From positions 1 to 64,000 of the forward strand of contig NZ_JANQKD010000043.1 of NCBI RefSeq assembly GCF_028281305.1: DNA of 64,000 nucleotides, in the 5' to 3' direction. Positions 54,354 to 62,601 of the stretch are shown in pieces. The notes beneath the pieces are model-generated. The model did not search any database, was not told the origin of the DNA, and saw nothing but the letters and a program-made list of their open reading frames with translations. Each line of letters starts with the position of its first letter. Position 1 is the stretch's first letter. The stretch comes from Pelagibius sp. GTDB lineage: Bacteria > Pseudomonadota > Alphaproteobacteria > Kiloniellales > Kiloniellaceae. The translations under genes were made by a program, and so were the position numbers.

Positions 54354-56267
54354 GTGAGAGGCTCCGACGACAGGACAAGGGTTGATACCCTGCTAGCAGA
54401 GTTCGCGGCAGCGAAGCGGCTTCCCGAAACCGAACGGAGCCGGAGTTGCGGTCGGGTCGCAGAGCAACTGGCGGCGTTGCCCTCGAAAGACTATCTCCGA
54501 GACAAGCTGATCGCGCTGCTCGACACCGAGCCAGTCATGGCCTTCAGACATCGCGACCTGGTCTATGGCGCGGTCTGGCCGGACAGCTGGCGCTCAATTG
54601 TCCACGATGCTGTAGCAAAGGCCTTCGCCACACCTGAAGACCACTTTGCCTACCTCTGCAAACTGGCCAAAGCACACGGCGACAGCGACCACCGCGGTGA
54701 AGCCCTGCAGATTCTCTCCCGTCGCTTTGCCGGCTCTCCGAAAACCTTCTCCGTTCTTAAGGAAGTCATCGACGGCTATCGCAGATCGCCTTGGATCCAA
54801 GCTCAGTTGCGCTATGCCGAATCAGGCATCATTGAGCACTTCGCCCAACTGCCCGAAGCGCTGCCCTATCTGATCGACTCGGCGCGGGACGACAACGCCG
54901 GTTGGCCACTGAACGCTGCGGCCATGAAGGCGCTGGCAGAGCACCACAGGGACAATCGGCAGATACGTCCTCTGCTGGAGGCGTCCGCGCGGCAACCGCG
55001 CCGTGCACAGGACGACCAAGCCCCAGGCAGTGCGCTCGAACTGCTGGTCAAACACTATCCCTTGGACCAGCGTCTCTGCGATCTGCTGGCGGAGGTGGTC
55101 GAAATCCGTGAACATCTCACGGAGCAGCAGCTGATCCTGACCAGCCTCGCCAAGGCGCGGTATCCGAAGCGCATCGAGGTCCTGCATAAGCAGGCCGACC
55201 ATGCAGCCCATCCTGGGGCGCGGGCGCTGGCCGTTGAGTTGCTGGCGGAATGCTTTGCGGACAAGACCGATGTTGCGGAGCCCATCGAGGAAGACCCCAC
55301 CCTTACGGGGGTGCTGAAAGACCCATTCCCGGACCAGCGAGCCAAGCTCGCATTTCTGATGGAACTGGCCTGCGAAGACGACAGAGTTGATCATCGTGTC
55401 AGGGCGGCTGCGTTCGCCGGCCTGGCCAAGCACTTTGCCTCGGACGACGGAGTGCAGCGGTTCTTCCGGGACAACGGCCTCGTGGACCCGCAAAGCGCGC
55501 TGCGCCAGGCCGTCGATGGAATGGTCGGCAGGTACTTCACTTTCGGCGAAGGGATCATGGAGGTTCTGACGGATCGCCTGATAAACGATCCGGAAGCGGC
55601 CGTGAGACGAGAGGCGGCCAAGCTGCTCGCCGCTTTGTCGGAACCCGACAACGGCAGGAAGCCGCAGTTGATGCGCACGATGATGTTTCTGCACCTGAGT
55701 GCCGAAACGCCGCATCTCGCCAATGCCTTTGGTCAAGGTGACCTCGAGGAGCGGATTCGGATGATTGTCGGCTACGGTCCGCTCCACAAGGATGCAAAAC
55801 CGAATTTCGTCGGCCCGGACGAAGCCCTTTTTCTTCAAGGATCCGAGAGAACCCTGCTGGGGCGTTGGCCACGCGCCCTTTGTACCAAACAGCAGTTCAG
55901 AACCGAGAGAGTCCTTCAGTCCTACGTCTGCGCGACGGGCTATATCCGCTTCTGGTTCACTGAGGAGTACAGCGAGGAGGAACGGCAGGAAGTGCGCAAA
56001 GCGATCGAGCGAGGGGATCCCTTCGAAGTCAGACCGCCGCAGGTACTCAACATGGCCCGTCACACCGCCTGGGTCGGATACTGGCTCGCCGGCCGCGGCC
56101 TCGAACGGCAGCAACTGGAGCATGGTATTCGCGTCATCGCGGAGGCGATCTTTACCCGCAAAGACACCATCGACACAGCGATGGACTTTATCCTGCGCGG
56201 CGCCCGGCACTACCGCGATTGGATCAAGCGACAGTCGCTTGAGGATCTGCCTAACTGTCAGTCGTGA
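54354..56267 (+). CDS. Large unrecognised helical-repeat (HEAT-like) protein
   Basis: The GTG at 54354 is preceded by GGGAGG and gives 637 residues; a GTG 18 bp upstream is possible. There is no signal peptide or membrane segment. Residues about 60-420 consist of repeated amphipathic helices with Ala/Leu/Arg patterns and D-P-E-A-A-V-R-R-E-A-A-type loops, as in HEAT-like arrays. The C-terminal 170 residues form a distinct region with many aromatic residues (YIRFWFTEEYSEEERQEV, HTAWVGYWLAGRG, HYRDWIKRQ). I recognise no family name. G+C looks somewhat lower than its neighbours (two lines about 63%). It is monocistronic, between the katA terminator and a convergent LysR gene. Confidence 0.75.
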   Translation: MRGSDDRTRVDTLLAEFAAAKRLPETERSRSCGRVAEQLAALPSKDYLRDKLIALLDTEPVMAFRHRDLVYGAVWPDSWRSIVHDAVAKAFATPEDHFAYLCKLAKAHGDSDHRGEALQILSRRFAGSPKTFSVLKEVIDGYRRSPWIQAQLRYAESGIIEHFAQLPEALPYLIDSARDDNAGWPLNAAAMKALAEHHRDNRQIRPLLEASARQPRRAQDDQAPGSALELLVKHYPLDQRLCDLLAEVVEIREHLTEQQLILTSLAKARYPKRIEVLHKQADHAAHPGARALAVELLAECFADKTDVAEPIEEDPTLTGVLKDPFPDQRAKLAFLMELACEDDRVDHRVRAAAFAGLAKHFASDDGVQRFFRDNGLVDPQSALRQAVDGMVGRYFTFGEGIMEVLTDRLINDPEAAVRREAAKLLAALSEPDNGRKPQLMRTMMFLHLSAETPHLANAFGQGDLEERIRMIVGYGPLHKDAKPNFVGPDEALFLQGSERTLLGRWPRALCTKQQFRTERVLQSYVCATGYIRFWFTEEYSEEERQEVRKAIERGDPFEVRPPQVLNMARHTAWVGYWLAGRGLERQQLEHGIRVIAEAIFTRKDTIDTAMDFILRGARHYRDWIKRQSLEDLPNCQS

Positions 56268-56372
56268 CCGCACAGCGCCGGTGCGTCCTGCGGCCATCGG
56301 CGCTGAGACCCGCTGCCTCAACGAAGCTGTCGCGGACATCCTCTGACGGGTGCGAGACTCCCCTGACCAACC

Positions 56373-57257
56373 TTACGCCAGAGCTTCTAGAAGGCGTTCG
56401 CGGGTGTAGGAGACGCGGGGGTGGCGCAGGGCGGCCTTGGGCCAGGCCAGGTAGAGCGCGTTGGTGACCCGGGTCCGCCCCTCATCGAGACGCCTCAGGC
56501 GGCGGGCGCCCAGGGCATCCTCCACCAGATAGTCCGGCAGCACCGACCAGCCGCAGCCGGCCTCCACCAGATCGCGGACCATGCGAAGGTTGGGCGCGAC
56601 CGCCGCCGCCTTCAGCGCGTCGGCGGAAAGCCGCGCGGCCTCCAGGTAACGCCGCAGCAAGGACAGGTCCTCGTCATAGGCGACGGCAGGCGCGGCAAGA
56701 GCTGCGGAGAGCGCCGCACCGTCCCCCAGGGTCCGCGCCGCCCAGGCCGGAGCGGCGACCGGAACCAGCCGCTCCTCGCCGATCTTCGCAAAGCCCAGGC
56801 CGCGCTCGCCCGGCCGCGAGGCGGTGACCGCCAGATCCACCGCCCCCTCCCGCAGCGCGCGGTAGATGACATCGCGGCCCCCCAGGGTCACGCGCACCGA
56901 GAGACCGGCGGCGGTGAGGCGGGCCAGCGGCTCGACCATGCGGGCGCGCAGGAACTCCACCGGCCCGGCGAGGCGGACCGTCCCGACCACGGCTTCGGCA
57001 CGGGCGCGCAGGGCTGAGAAGGTCGCCTCCAGGCCGTCGAGGCCTGCCCCAATGGCGGCGGCCAGTTCGTCGCCCGCCGGGGTCGCTTCGACGCCACGGG
57101 CGTGGCGGCGGAACAGCGGCCGTCCGAGCTGCTGTTCCAAGGTCCGGATGTGGGCCGAGGCGGCGGGCTGGGTGATGCCCAGGCTCACCGCCGCGCGGGA
57201 GATCGAGCGGCTGCGGTGCACCTCCAGGAAGGTGCGCAGAGGGACCAGAGGGGTCAT
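56373..57257 (-). CDS. LysR-family transcriptional regulator
   Basis: This 294-residue regulator has the LysR HTH (about 1-62: PLRTFLEVHRSRSISRAAVS, ITQPAASAHIRTLEQQLG) and an effector domain (about 90-290) with a compact Ala-rich sequence. It is transcribed divergently from a DJ-1/PfpI-family gene, with 109 bp between start codons. A perfect 6-bp dyad, CATAGA/TCTATG, sits 9 bp upstream of its start, suggesting it regulates its neighbour and itself. The ligand is unknown. Confidence 0.92.
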   Translation of the reverse strand: MTPLVPLRTFLEVHRSRSISRAAVSLGITQPAASAHIRTLEQQLGRPLFRRHARGVEATPAGDELAAAIGAGLDGLEATFSALRARAEAVVGTVRLAGPVEFLRARMVEPLARLTAAGLSVRVTLGGRDVIYRALREGAVDLAVTASRPGERGLGFAKIGEERLVPVAAPAWAARTLGDGAALSAALAAPAVAYDEDLSLLRRYLEAARLSADALKAAAVAPNLRMVRDLVEAGCGWSVLPDYLVEDALGARRLRRLDEGRTRVTNALYLAWPKAALRHPRVSYTRERLLEALA

Positions 57258-57265
57258 TGATTAGC

Positions 57266-57281
57266 CATAGATTTTTCTATG
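57266..57281. promoter_or_regulatory. Candidate LysR operator
   Basis: CATAGA (57266-57271), TTTT, then TCTATG (57276-57281) form a perfect dyad with the spacing of a T-N11-A LysR box. It lies between the divergent LysR and DJ-1/PfpI genes. Confidence 0.5.
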
Positions 57282-57366
57282 ACTGACCGCAAGAGACTTT
57301 GCTTCTCCTGATGAAGTGACGGGGCCACCTTTGGGTCAGCGAACCTCAACCACAGGAGCCAAAAAC

Positions 57367-58116
57367 ATGAGCACCAAAGACAGCAGCAAGCGCGCCCTCG
57401 TCATCCTCACCTCCCACGGCGTGAAAGGCGAAACCGGGGAGCCGACCGGGTTTTACTGGGAAGAGCTGGCGACCCCCTACTGGGCCCTGCGCGACGCCGG
57501 CTATGCGGTGGATATCGCCAGCGTAAAGGGCGGCAATCCGCCGGCCGATCCGGGCTCGGCCGCCGAGGAGGGCCGTCCCGCCGCCGTCCAGCGCTTCCTG
57601 GACGATGCCGCCGCCATGGCAGCGCTGGAGCACAGCCACGCCGTCGCCGATGTCGATCCGACCGCCTATGGCGCGGTCTTCCTGCCCGGCGGCCACGGCG
57701 TGATGTGGGACACCGGCCAGAGCCCCGCAGTGGGCACAGCCGTCGCCCGCGCCTACGAGAACGGCGCCGTAGTCGGTGCCGTCTGCCACGGCCCGGCCGG
57801 GCTGGTCGGCGCTACGCTTTCCGACGGCACGCCGCTGGTCAGCGGCAAGCGCGTCAACAGCTTCACCGATGCCGAGGAAGAGGCCGTCGGCCTGACCGAC
57901 GTTGTGCCTTACCTGCTGGAGACCGAGCTGCGCGCGCTGGGCGCCAGGTTCGAGGGCAACCCGGAGAACTTCCAGAGCTACGCGGTGCGCGACGGGCGGC
58001 TGATCACCGGGCAGAACCCGCGATCCTCCGAACGGGTTGCCGCCCTGCTGATCGAAGCCCTGGCCGATACGGCCAGCGAGAAGCACGACAAGAGCGGCGA
58101 CAAGAGCGCCGCGTGA
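57367..58116 (+). CDS. DJ-1/PfpI superfamily protein (Hsp31/glyoxalase-III-like)
   Basis: The ATG at 57367 follows ACAGGAGCC and gives 249 residues. The flavodoxin-like DJ-1 fold has an early acidic residue in GFYWEELATPYWAL, the nucleophile elbow AVCHGPAGL (Cys140, His141), and GGHGVMWD near 108. These match type-1 glutamine-amidotransferase-like proteins of the Hsp31/YhbO/glyoxalase III group. The gene is divergent from a LysR regulator, so it may respond to an electrophile or oxidant. A G+C-rich hairpin follows the stop. Confidence 0.9.
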   Translation: MSTKDSSKRALVILTSHGVKGETGEPTGFYWEELATPYWALRDAGYAVDIASVKGGNPPADPGSAAEEGRPAAVQRFLDDAAAMAALEHSHAVADVDPTAYGAVFLPGGHGVMWDTGQSPAVGTAVARAYENGAVVGAVCHGPAGLVGATLSDGTPLVSGKRVNSFTDAEEEAVGLTDVVPYLLETELRALGARFEGNPENFQSYAVRDGRLITGQNPRSSERVAALLIEALADTASEKHDKSGDKSAA

Positions 58117-58140
58117 CCGCAAGTTGCGGCCTCTCCTTGT

Positions 58141-58170
58141 GCTCCCCGGCCGCGGCGCGCGCCGGGGAGC
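58141..58170 (+). terminator. Hairpin after the DJ-1/PfpI gene
   Basis: GCTCCCCGGC (58141-58150) and GCCGGGGAGC (58161-58170) form a perfect 10-bp stem with a 10-base loop. No T-tract follows. Confidence 0.55.
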
Positions 58171-58176
58171 AACCCG

Positions 58177-58347
58177 TCAGCAGGCCGCCGCGCCGGTCAG
58201 CCGGGCCATGACATGGGCATCGATGCATGCGCCGCGGCGGTAGGCGTAGGCCCTAAGCGTTCCCTCGACCTCGAAGCCCAGGCCCTCGTAAGGCGCGACG
58301 GCGCGCTCGTTGGCGGTCCAGACCGTCAGGCCCAGCCGCGATTGCTG
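58177..58347 (-). pseudogene. C-terminal remnant of a GNAT acetyltransferase gene
   Basis: Reading the minus strand from about 58347 to the stop at 58177-58179 gives the end of a GNAT protein: SRLGLTVWTANERAVAPYEG, then LGFEVEGTLRAYAYRRG and a tail ending MARLTGAAAC. This matches motif B and the C-terminus of RimL/PhnO-type GNATs. An in-frame TGA lies directly upstream and no start or motif A is present, so the rest of the gene is lost. It sits between the DJ-1 and MarC genes. Confidence 0.75.
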
Positions 58348-58388
58348 TCACCAGGCGACCCGGACCAGCCGGTTGCAACCAGCCGATC

Positions 58389-59021
58389 CTAGCCGGCCAG
58401 TCCAGGGAACATGCCCTTCAGGCCCTCACCCAACATACCCATGGCGATGGCAGCCAGGACCATGCCCATGACCCGCGTGACCACCCCCATGCCGGACTCG
58501 CCTAGCTTTCGGGCAATCGGCCCGGCAAAGCTGAACAAGAGGCCGGTGAGGGCCGAAAGCGCCACGATGGCAGCCGAAACCTCGGTCTTGTCGAGGACCG
58601 TGGGGTTCTGCTGAGCGGCGACCAGGACGGTGGCCATGGTGCCGGGCCCGGCGACGATGGGAATGGCCAGCGGCACGACGGCGACCGAGCCCCGCCCGGC
58701 CGCGTCCTCGCGCTCCGTCGGAGTGTGGCGGTGGCTGTTGCTGTTGGAGAGCATATGAAGGCCGATCAGCAGCACGATGACGCCGCCGGCGGCGCGCAGG
58801 GTGTCGACGGTGATTCCGAAGAGATCGAGCAGGAATGACCCGCTCCAGACCACGATCAGCAGCGTGACCGCCACGGCGCAGGCGCAGGCCCAGGCGGTGG
58901 ACCGCGCCTGGGCCGCGCTGCGCTCGGCGATCATGCTGGCAAAGACGCCGAGGTTGCCGATGGGGTTCATCATCGAAAAGAGCGCCGCCAGAAAGCTCGT
59001 CAGCGCCGCCTCGGTCATCAT
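58389..59021 (-). CDS. MarC family integral membrane protein
   Basis: The start at 59021 gives 210 residues with six hydrophobic segments. The N-terminal motif FLAALFSMMNPIGNLGVFASM and the mid-region VVPLAIPIVAGPGTMATVLV are the duplicated NP-G/P-G-P signatures of the MarC (UPF0056) family. A hydrophilic loop rich in His/Ser/Arg (about 100-118) separates the halves. Transport function of the family is not established. It is alone on this strand. Confidence 0.9.
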   Translation of the reverse strand: MMTEAALTSFLAALFSMMNPIGNLGVFASMIAERSAAQARSTAWACACAVAVTLLIVVWSGSFLLDLFGITVDTLRAAGGVIVLLIGLHMLSNSNSHRHTPTEREDAAGRGSVAVVPLAIPIVAGPGTMATVLVAAQQNPTVLDKTEVSAAIVALSALTGLLFSFAGPIARKLGESGMGVVTRVMGMVLAAIAMGMLGEGLKGMFPGLAG

Positions 59022-59268
59022 CGCCTGCGTTCCTTTACCCAAAGATTCCGCCGGTTGAGTGCCTGCGTTGGGGATACAGCCTAAGGGCTCGGCTCAAAGA
59101 TACAATGCAGCGAAACTGACCATCTTCGGACACCGCACCGCGGCCCGCATCGACTGGCCCCGCGGGCGCAGGTCCGTCACAGGGACCTCGGTGATGCGCC
59201 CGCAGCCGCGCGTCCGGGGATGCCGGTCGCCATGCTGGCCTTACAGGGTTCGCCGATCGTATCGTCTT

Positions 59269-60273
59269 TCACCCGCCGTTCACGTAGGCATCGACCTCGG
59301 CGATGCGCGCGGCCTTGGCCTCGTCGTCCAGGAAGGAGGCTGCGAAGGAGTTGCGGGCGATCTCGGCCAGCACTGCATCGCTGAGGCCGAGCGCCTGCTG
59401 CACCGCGCGGTAGTTGTCGTTCACATAGCCGCCGAAGTAGGAGGGGTCGTCGGAGTTCAGCGTGACGAAGAGCCCCTTGTCCAGCATGGTCTTCAGGGGG
59501 TGCTTCTTCATGTCGGTCACGCCGCAGAGCCGCAGGTTGGAAAGCGGGCAGACGGTCAGCGGCATCTGCCGTTCGGCCAGCTCCGCGACCAGTGCCTCGT
59601 CCTCCAGCGCCCGGTTGCCGTGGTCGATGCGGTCGACCTGCAGCGCCTCCAGCGCGCCGCGCACGTAGGCGGGCGGCCCCTCTTCGCCGGCGTGGGCGAC
59701 CGCGCGGAACCCGGCGGCCCGCGCCTTGGCGAAGACCTCGACGAAAAGCTCCGGCGGATAGCCGTTCTCCGAGGAATCAAGGCCGACGCCGACGATGCGG
59801 TCGCGGTGGTCCATGGCCTGCTCCAGGGTCACCAGGGCATCTTCCGCCGGCAGGTGGCGCAGAAAGCAGAGAATGAGCTTCGCGGTGATGCCGAGCTGCC
59901 GCTCCCCGTCGGCAAGGGCCCGGTGGATGCCGTCGAGGACAGTCTCGAAAGCGACCCCGCGCGCCGTATGGGCCTGGGGGTCGAAAAAGACCTCCACGTG
60001 TTTCACCCCATCGGCCGCAACCCGGCTGAGGTAGGCCCGCGTGAGATCGTAGAAGTCCTGCTCCTCCCGCAGCACTGACATACCCTGGTAGTAGAGGTCC
60101 AGGAAGTCCTGCAGATTGGAGAAACTGTAGGCGGCCCTGATCGCCTCCACAGAGTCGTAGGGCAGCGAGACGCCGTTGCGCTGGGCCAGGGCGAACATCA
60201 TCTCCGGCTCCAGCGAGCCCTCGATATGAATGTGCAGTTCGGCCTTGGGCAGGGAAGCGATGAAATCGGTCAC
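59269..60273 (-). CDS. Adenosine/adenine deaminase family enzyme, probable adenine deaminase
   Basis: This 334-residue TIM-barrel metal hydrolase has the metal His pair in AELHIHIEGSLE (His14, His16), HAGEE (about 193), the HGN segment and LNSDDPSYFGGY with the metal Asp. Adenosine deaminases have an acidic G-D-E segment near the substrate, whereas this protein has GLDSSENGYP, the pattern I know from adenine deaminases of this fold (fungal Aah1-like and their bacterial relatives). Adenine to hypoxanthine is therefore more likely than adenosine to inosine. It is upstream of nothing obvious; the next gene is a same-strand SDR 48 bp away, upstream. Confidence 0.85.
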   Translation of the reverse strand: MTDFIASLPKAELHIHIEGSLEPEMMFALAQRNGVSLPYDSVEAIRAAYSFSNLQDFLDLYYQGMSVLREEQDFYDLTRAYLSRVAADGVKHVEVFFDPQAHTARGVAFETVLDGIHRALADGERQLGITAKLILCFLRHLPAEDALVTLEQAMDHRDRIVGVGLDSSENGYPPELFVEVFAKARAAGFRAVAHAGEEGPPAYVRGALEALQVDRIDHGNRALEDEALVAELAERQMPLTVCPLSNLRLCGVTDMKKHPLKTMLDKGLFVTLNSDDPSYFGGYVNDNYRAVQQALGLSDAVLAEIARNSFAASFLDDEAKAARIAEVDAYVNGG

Positions 60274-60320
60274 GGAAAGCAGATCCTCTTGGGCGCGGCG
60301 TCCTTTTTTGCGGTGGGCGT

Positions 60321-61085
60321 TTATAGCGAAATGGAGAAGCCCCCGTCGACCGGCAAGGCGGCGCCGGTGACGAAGTCGCTGGCGGGCCCGGCAAAAAACG
60401 CCGCCAGCCCCTCGAAGTCCTCCGGCCGCCCCCAGCGCGCGGCCGGGGTGCGCTTCAGGACGTGGTCGTTCAGGCCGTCCACTTCGCGGCGCGCCCGGCG
60501 CGTCAGGTCGGTATCGATCCAGCCCGGCAGGATACAGTTCACCTGGATGTTATCCGCCGCCCAGGCTGCGGCCAGAGACCGGGTGAGCTGAACCAGACCG
60601 CCCTTGCTGGCACCGTAGGCAGGGCTCCAGGGTGCCCCGAAGATCGACAGCATGGAGCCATTGTTCAGGATCTTGCCGCCGCCGGCTTGCTTCATGATGG
60701 GATAGCAGGCCTTGGCGCAGAGGAAGGCACTGGTGAGGTTGGCGTCCATCACCTGCTGCCACTCCGCCGCCGCCAGATCCTCCGGGCGCTTGCGGATGTT
60801 GGTGCCGGCGTTGTTCACCAGGATGTCGGGCCCGCCGAGCCGGGCCTGAGTCTCTTCCACCATGGCCGCGACCGCCGCCGCGTCGGTCACATCGCAAGCG
60901 ACGGCCAAGGCCGTGGCGCCCAGGCCCTCCAGTTCTGCCGTGGCGGCGGACAGCTTCTGCCTGTTGCGGCCGGCGACGGCCACCGCCGCCCCCGCCTTGG
61001 CCAGGCCCCGGGCGATGCCCAGACCGATCCCGCCGTTTCCGCCGGTAACCAAGGCCACCTTTTGCGAAAGGTCGAAAGCCTTCAT
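60321..61085 (-). CDS. Short-chain dehydrogenase/reductase
   Basis: This 254-residue classical SDR has the cofactor motif LVTGGNGGIGLGIARGL (T-G-x3-G-x-G), NNAG at about 90, and the catalytic Ser and Y-x3-K (YGASKGG at about 155). The C-terminus IDTDLTRRARREVDGLN and the end TGAALPVDGG are typical. The R residue in AGRNRQKL after strand 2 suggests NADP use. The substrate is unknown. It is followed 48 bp later by the deaminase gene on the same strand. Confidence 0.93.
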   Translation of the reverse strand: MKAFDLSQKVALVTGGNGGIGLGIARGLAKAGAAVAVAGRNRQKLSAATAELEGLGATALAVACDVTDAAAVAAMVEETQARLGGPDILVNNAGTNIRKRPEDLAAAEWQQVMDANLTSAFLCAKACYPIMKQAGGGKILNNGSMLSIFGAPWSPAYGASKGGLVQLTRSLAAAWAADNIQVNCILPGWIDTDLTRRARREVDGLNDHVLKRTPAARWGRPEDFEGLAAFFAGPASDFVTGAALPVDGGFSISL

Positions 61086-61106
61086 GCCGGATATCCCGCC
61101 TGCGCG

Positions 61107-61913
61107 CTACTGCGGCGACACATCGGGGCCTGGTTGGCTGCTGCGGGCGGCAGCCAGGCGCAAGCGGAAGGTCTGCTCGTCGGGGACGCCGGCGACTTCG
61201 AGCAGGAGTTTTTTGCGCACCGCCTCGGCAAAGCTCTGGTTGCCGTCGACGGTGACGACGAAAGCCGCCGGGCCGACGATGATGTCCTCCCGGAAGGCCT
61301 GCTCCAGGTCGTAGCTGACCGGCCGCCCGCTGGCGCAGGGCCGGCAGAGGATCGCCAGGCCGTTGATCGAGACATCGGCGGCCAGGGCGGCGTCGCGCGC
61401 CGCCTGGACCGGCAGCCCGCCCCAGTTGTTGGCGCTGTCGCCGGAGAAATCGATGATCTTGCGGAAGCCGTCGATATCGTTGTTCTCGATCAGCGCCAGG
61501 CCGGCGGCGATGGCCGAGCCGATGGCATTGCGCCCGAAGGCCTGGCGCGGCTTTTCCAGCAATTGCTGCGCGAAGGCAGCGGCAGAAGCCTCGCCATCGA
61601 TGATGGTCCAGGGCACCACCACCTCCTGGGAACTGGCATTGCCCCATTCCACATAGGTGACGGCGATCTTGCCGTCGTGCCCCAGGCCGATGGCCGCCAG
61701 GATGTCGGGGTCGGTGATCGCCTCGGCGTAGCCCTGACGCTGAAAGAAAATCTCGTCGTCGTCGATGGAGCCGGAGGCATCGGCCAGCAGAACCAGCTCC
61801 AGGTCGACGCGCTCGGCCGCCTGCAGCGGAGGCGACATCGCCAGGGCCAGGCTTGCGAGAAGAACGCCAAGGACTCCAAGGGCCTGCATCGGGGGCCGGG
61901 CCGGAAAAGGCAT
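61107..61913 (-). CDS. DUF1194 secreted von Willebrand factor A-type protein
   Basis: The ATG at 61913 is preceded by GAGG and gives 268 residues; earlier ATGs are possible. A signal (about 4-30) ends near QAAE. The mature part has a VWA-like fold with the MIDAS motif LLADASGSIDDDE (D-x-S-x-S) and repeated segments IAVTYVEWGN and IGSAIAAGLALIEN, as in the alphaproteobacterial DUF1194 family. The IIDFSGDSANNWGG segment is conserved in the family. It ends 21 bp upstream of the SDR gene on the same strand. The function of the family is unknown. Confidence 0.85.
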   Translation of the reverse strand: MPFPARPPMQALGVLGVLLASLALAMSPPLQAAERVDLELVLLADASGSIDDDEIFFQRQGYAEAITDPDILAAIGLGHDGKIAVTYVEWGNASSQEVVVPWTIIDGEASAAAFAQQLLEKPRQAFGRNAIGSAIAAGLALIENNDIDGFRKIIDFSGDSANNWGGLPVQAARDAALAADVSINGLAILCRPCASGRPVSYDLEQAFREDIIVGPAAFVVTVDGNQSFAEAVRKKLLLEVAGVPDEQTFRLRLAAARSSQPGPDVSPQ

Positions 61914-62100
61914 GATCCGCATCCTCGCAATGTTGTCGGCGCAGTTGTGTCGGCGCAGTGTCATCGGCGCAGGGGGGTGCCGCTGCGCAGCGAGCATAGC
62001 TTTTGATGCCGGCCGGCGATAGCGGGTCTGTCGTGCAGTCCTCGCTGACAGCCGCGCCGCGCGGAGATAAGCTCTTGCTGAAGCACGACGGAGGGCGCAG

Positions 62101-62499
62101 ATGTCAACGAAGCGTGGACACTGTCTTTGCGGGGCAGTCAGCTATGAATATGACGGGCCGGAGAACTGGCGCGGGCATTGCCATTGCGAATCCTGCCGGC
62201 GCAGCACAGCCTCGCCCTTCACCACGTTTTTCGGGGTCGACCGAACGGCTTGCCGCTTTACCGGGGCCGAGCCCGCGGTCTACCGCTCTTCTCCCGGTGT
62301 GCGGCGCCTGTTCTGCCCGACCTGCGGAACCCCGATCGCCTACGAAAGCGAGCGCTGGCCGGAGGAAACGCACTTCTACGCCGCCACCCTGGAGGACCCC
62401 CGGGACTTTGCGCCCGAGTTTCACGTCTTCTGGTCCGAGCGCCTGCCCTGGGTGCACCTGCAGGACGATCTTCCGAAAAACGAGGGCAGCGGCAGCTAA
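62101..62499 (+). CDS. GFA/CENP-V-family zinc protein
   Basis: This 132-residue protein has the GFA pattern of cysteines: GHCLCGAVSYEY, GHCHCESCRRST and FCPTCGTPIAYE. These bind zinc in Gfa-like proteins, which relate to S-(hydroxymethyl)glutathione synthase, although most members have no shown activity. It is divergent from the DUF1194 gene by 187 bp and starts about 100 bp before a cyanophycin-synthetase-like gene. Confidence 0.88.
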   Translation: MSTKRGHCLCGAVSYEYDGPENWRGHCHCESCRRSTASPFTTFFGVDRTACRFTGAEPAVYRSSPGVRRLFCPTCGTPIAYESERWPEETHFYAATLEDPRDFAPEFHVFWSERLPWVHLQDDLPKNEGSGS

Positions 62500-62601
62500 A
62501 GACAGAGGTCCCTCACTCATCTGCAGCGATTCGCGCTTGGCCCGGCGCCAAGGCCCTAGCTATGCTTCGCGGCGCCCGCCGACACTGGGACGCGTTGACC
62601 C

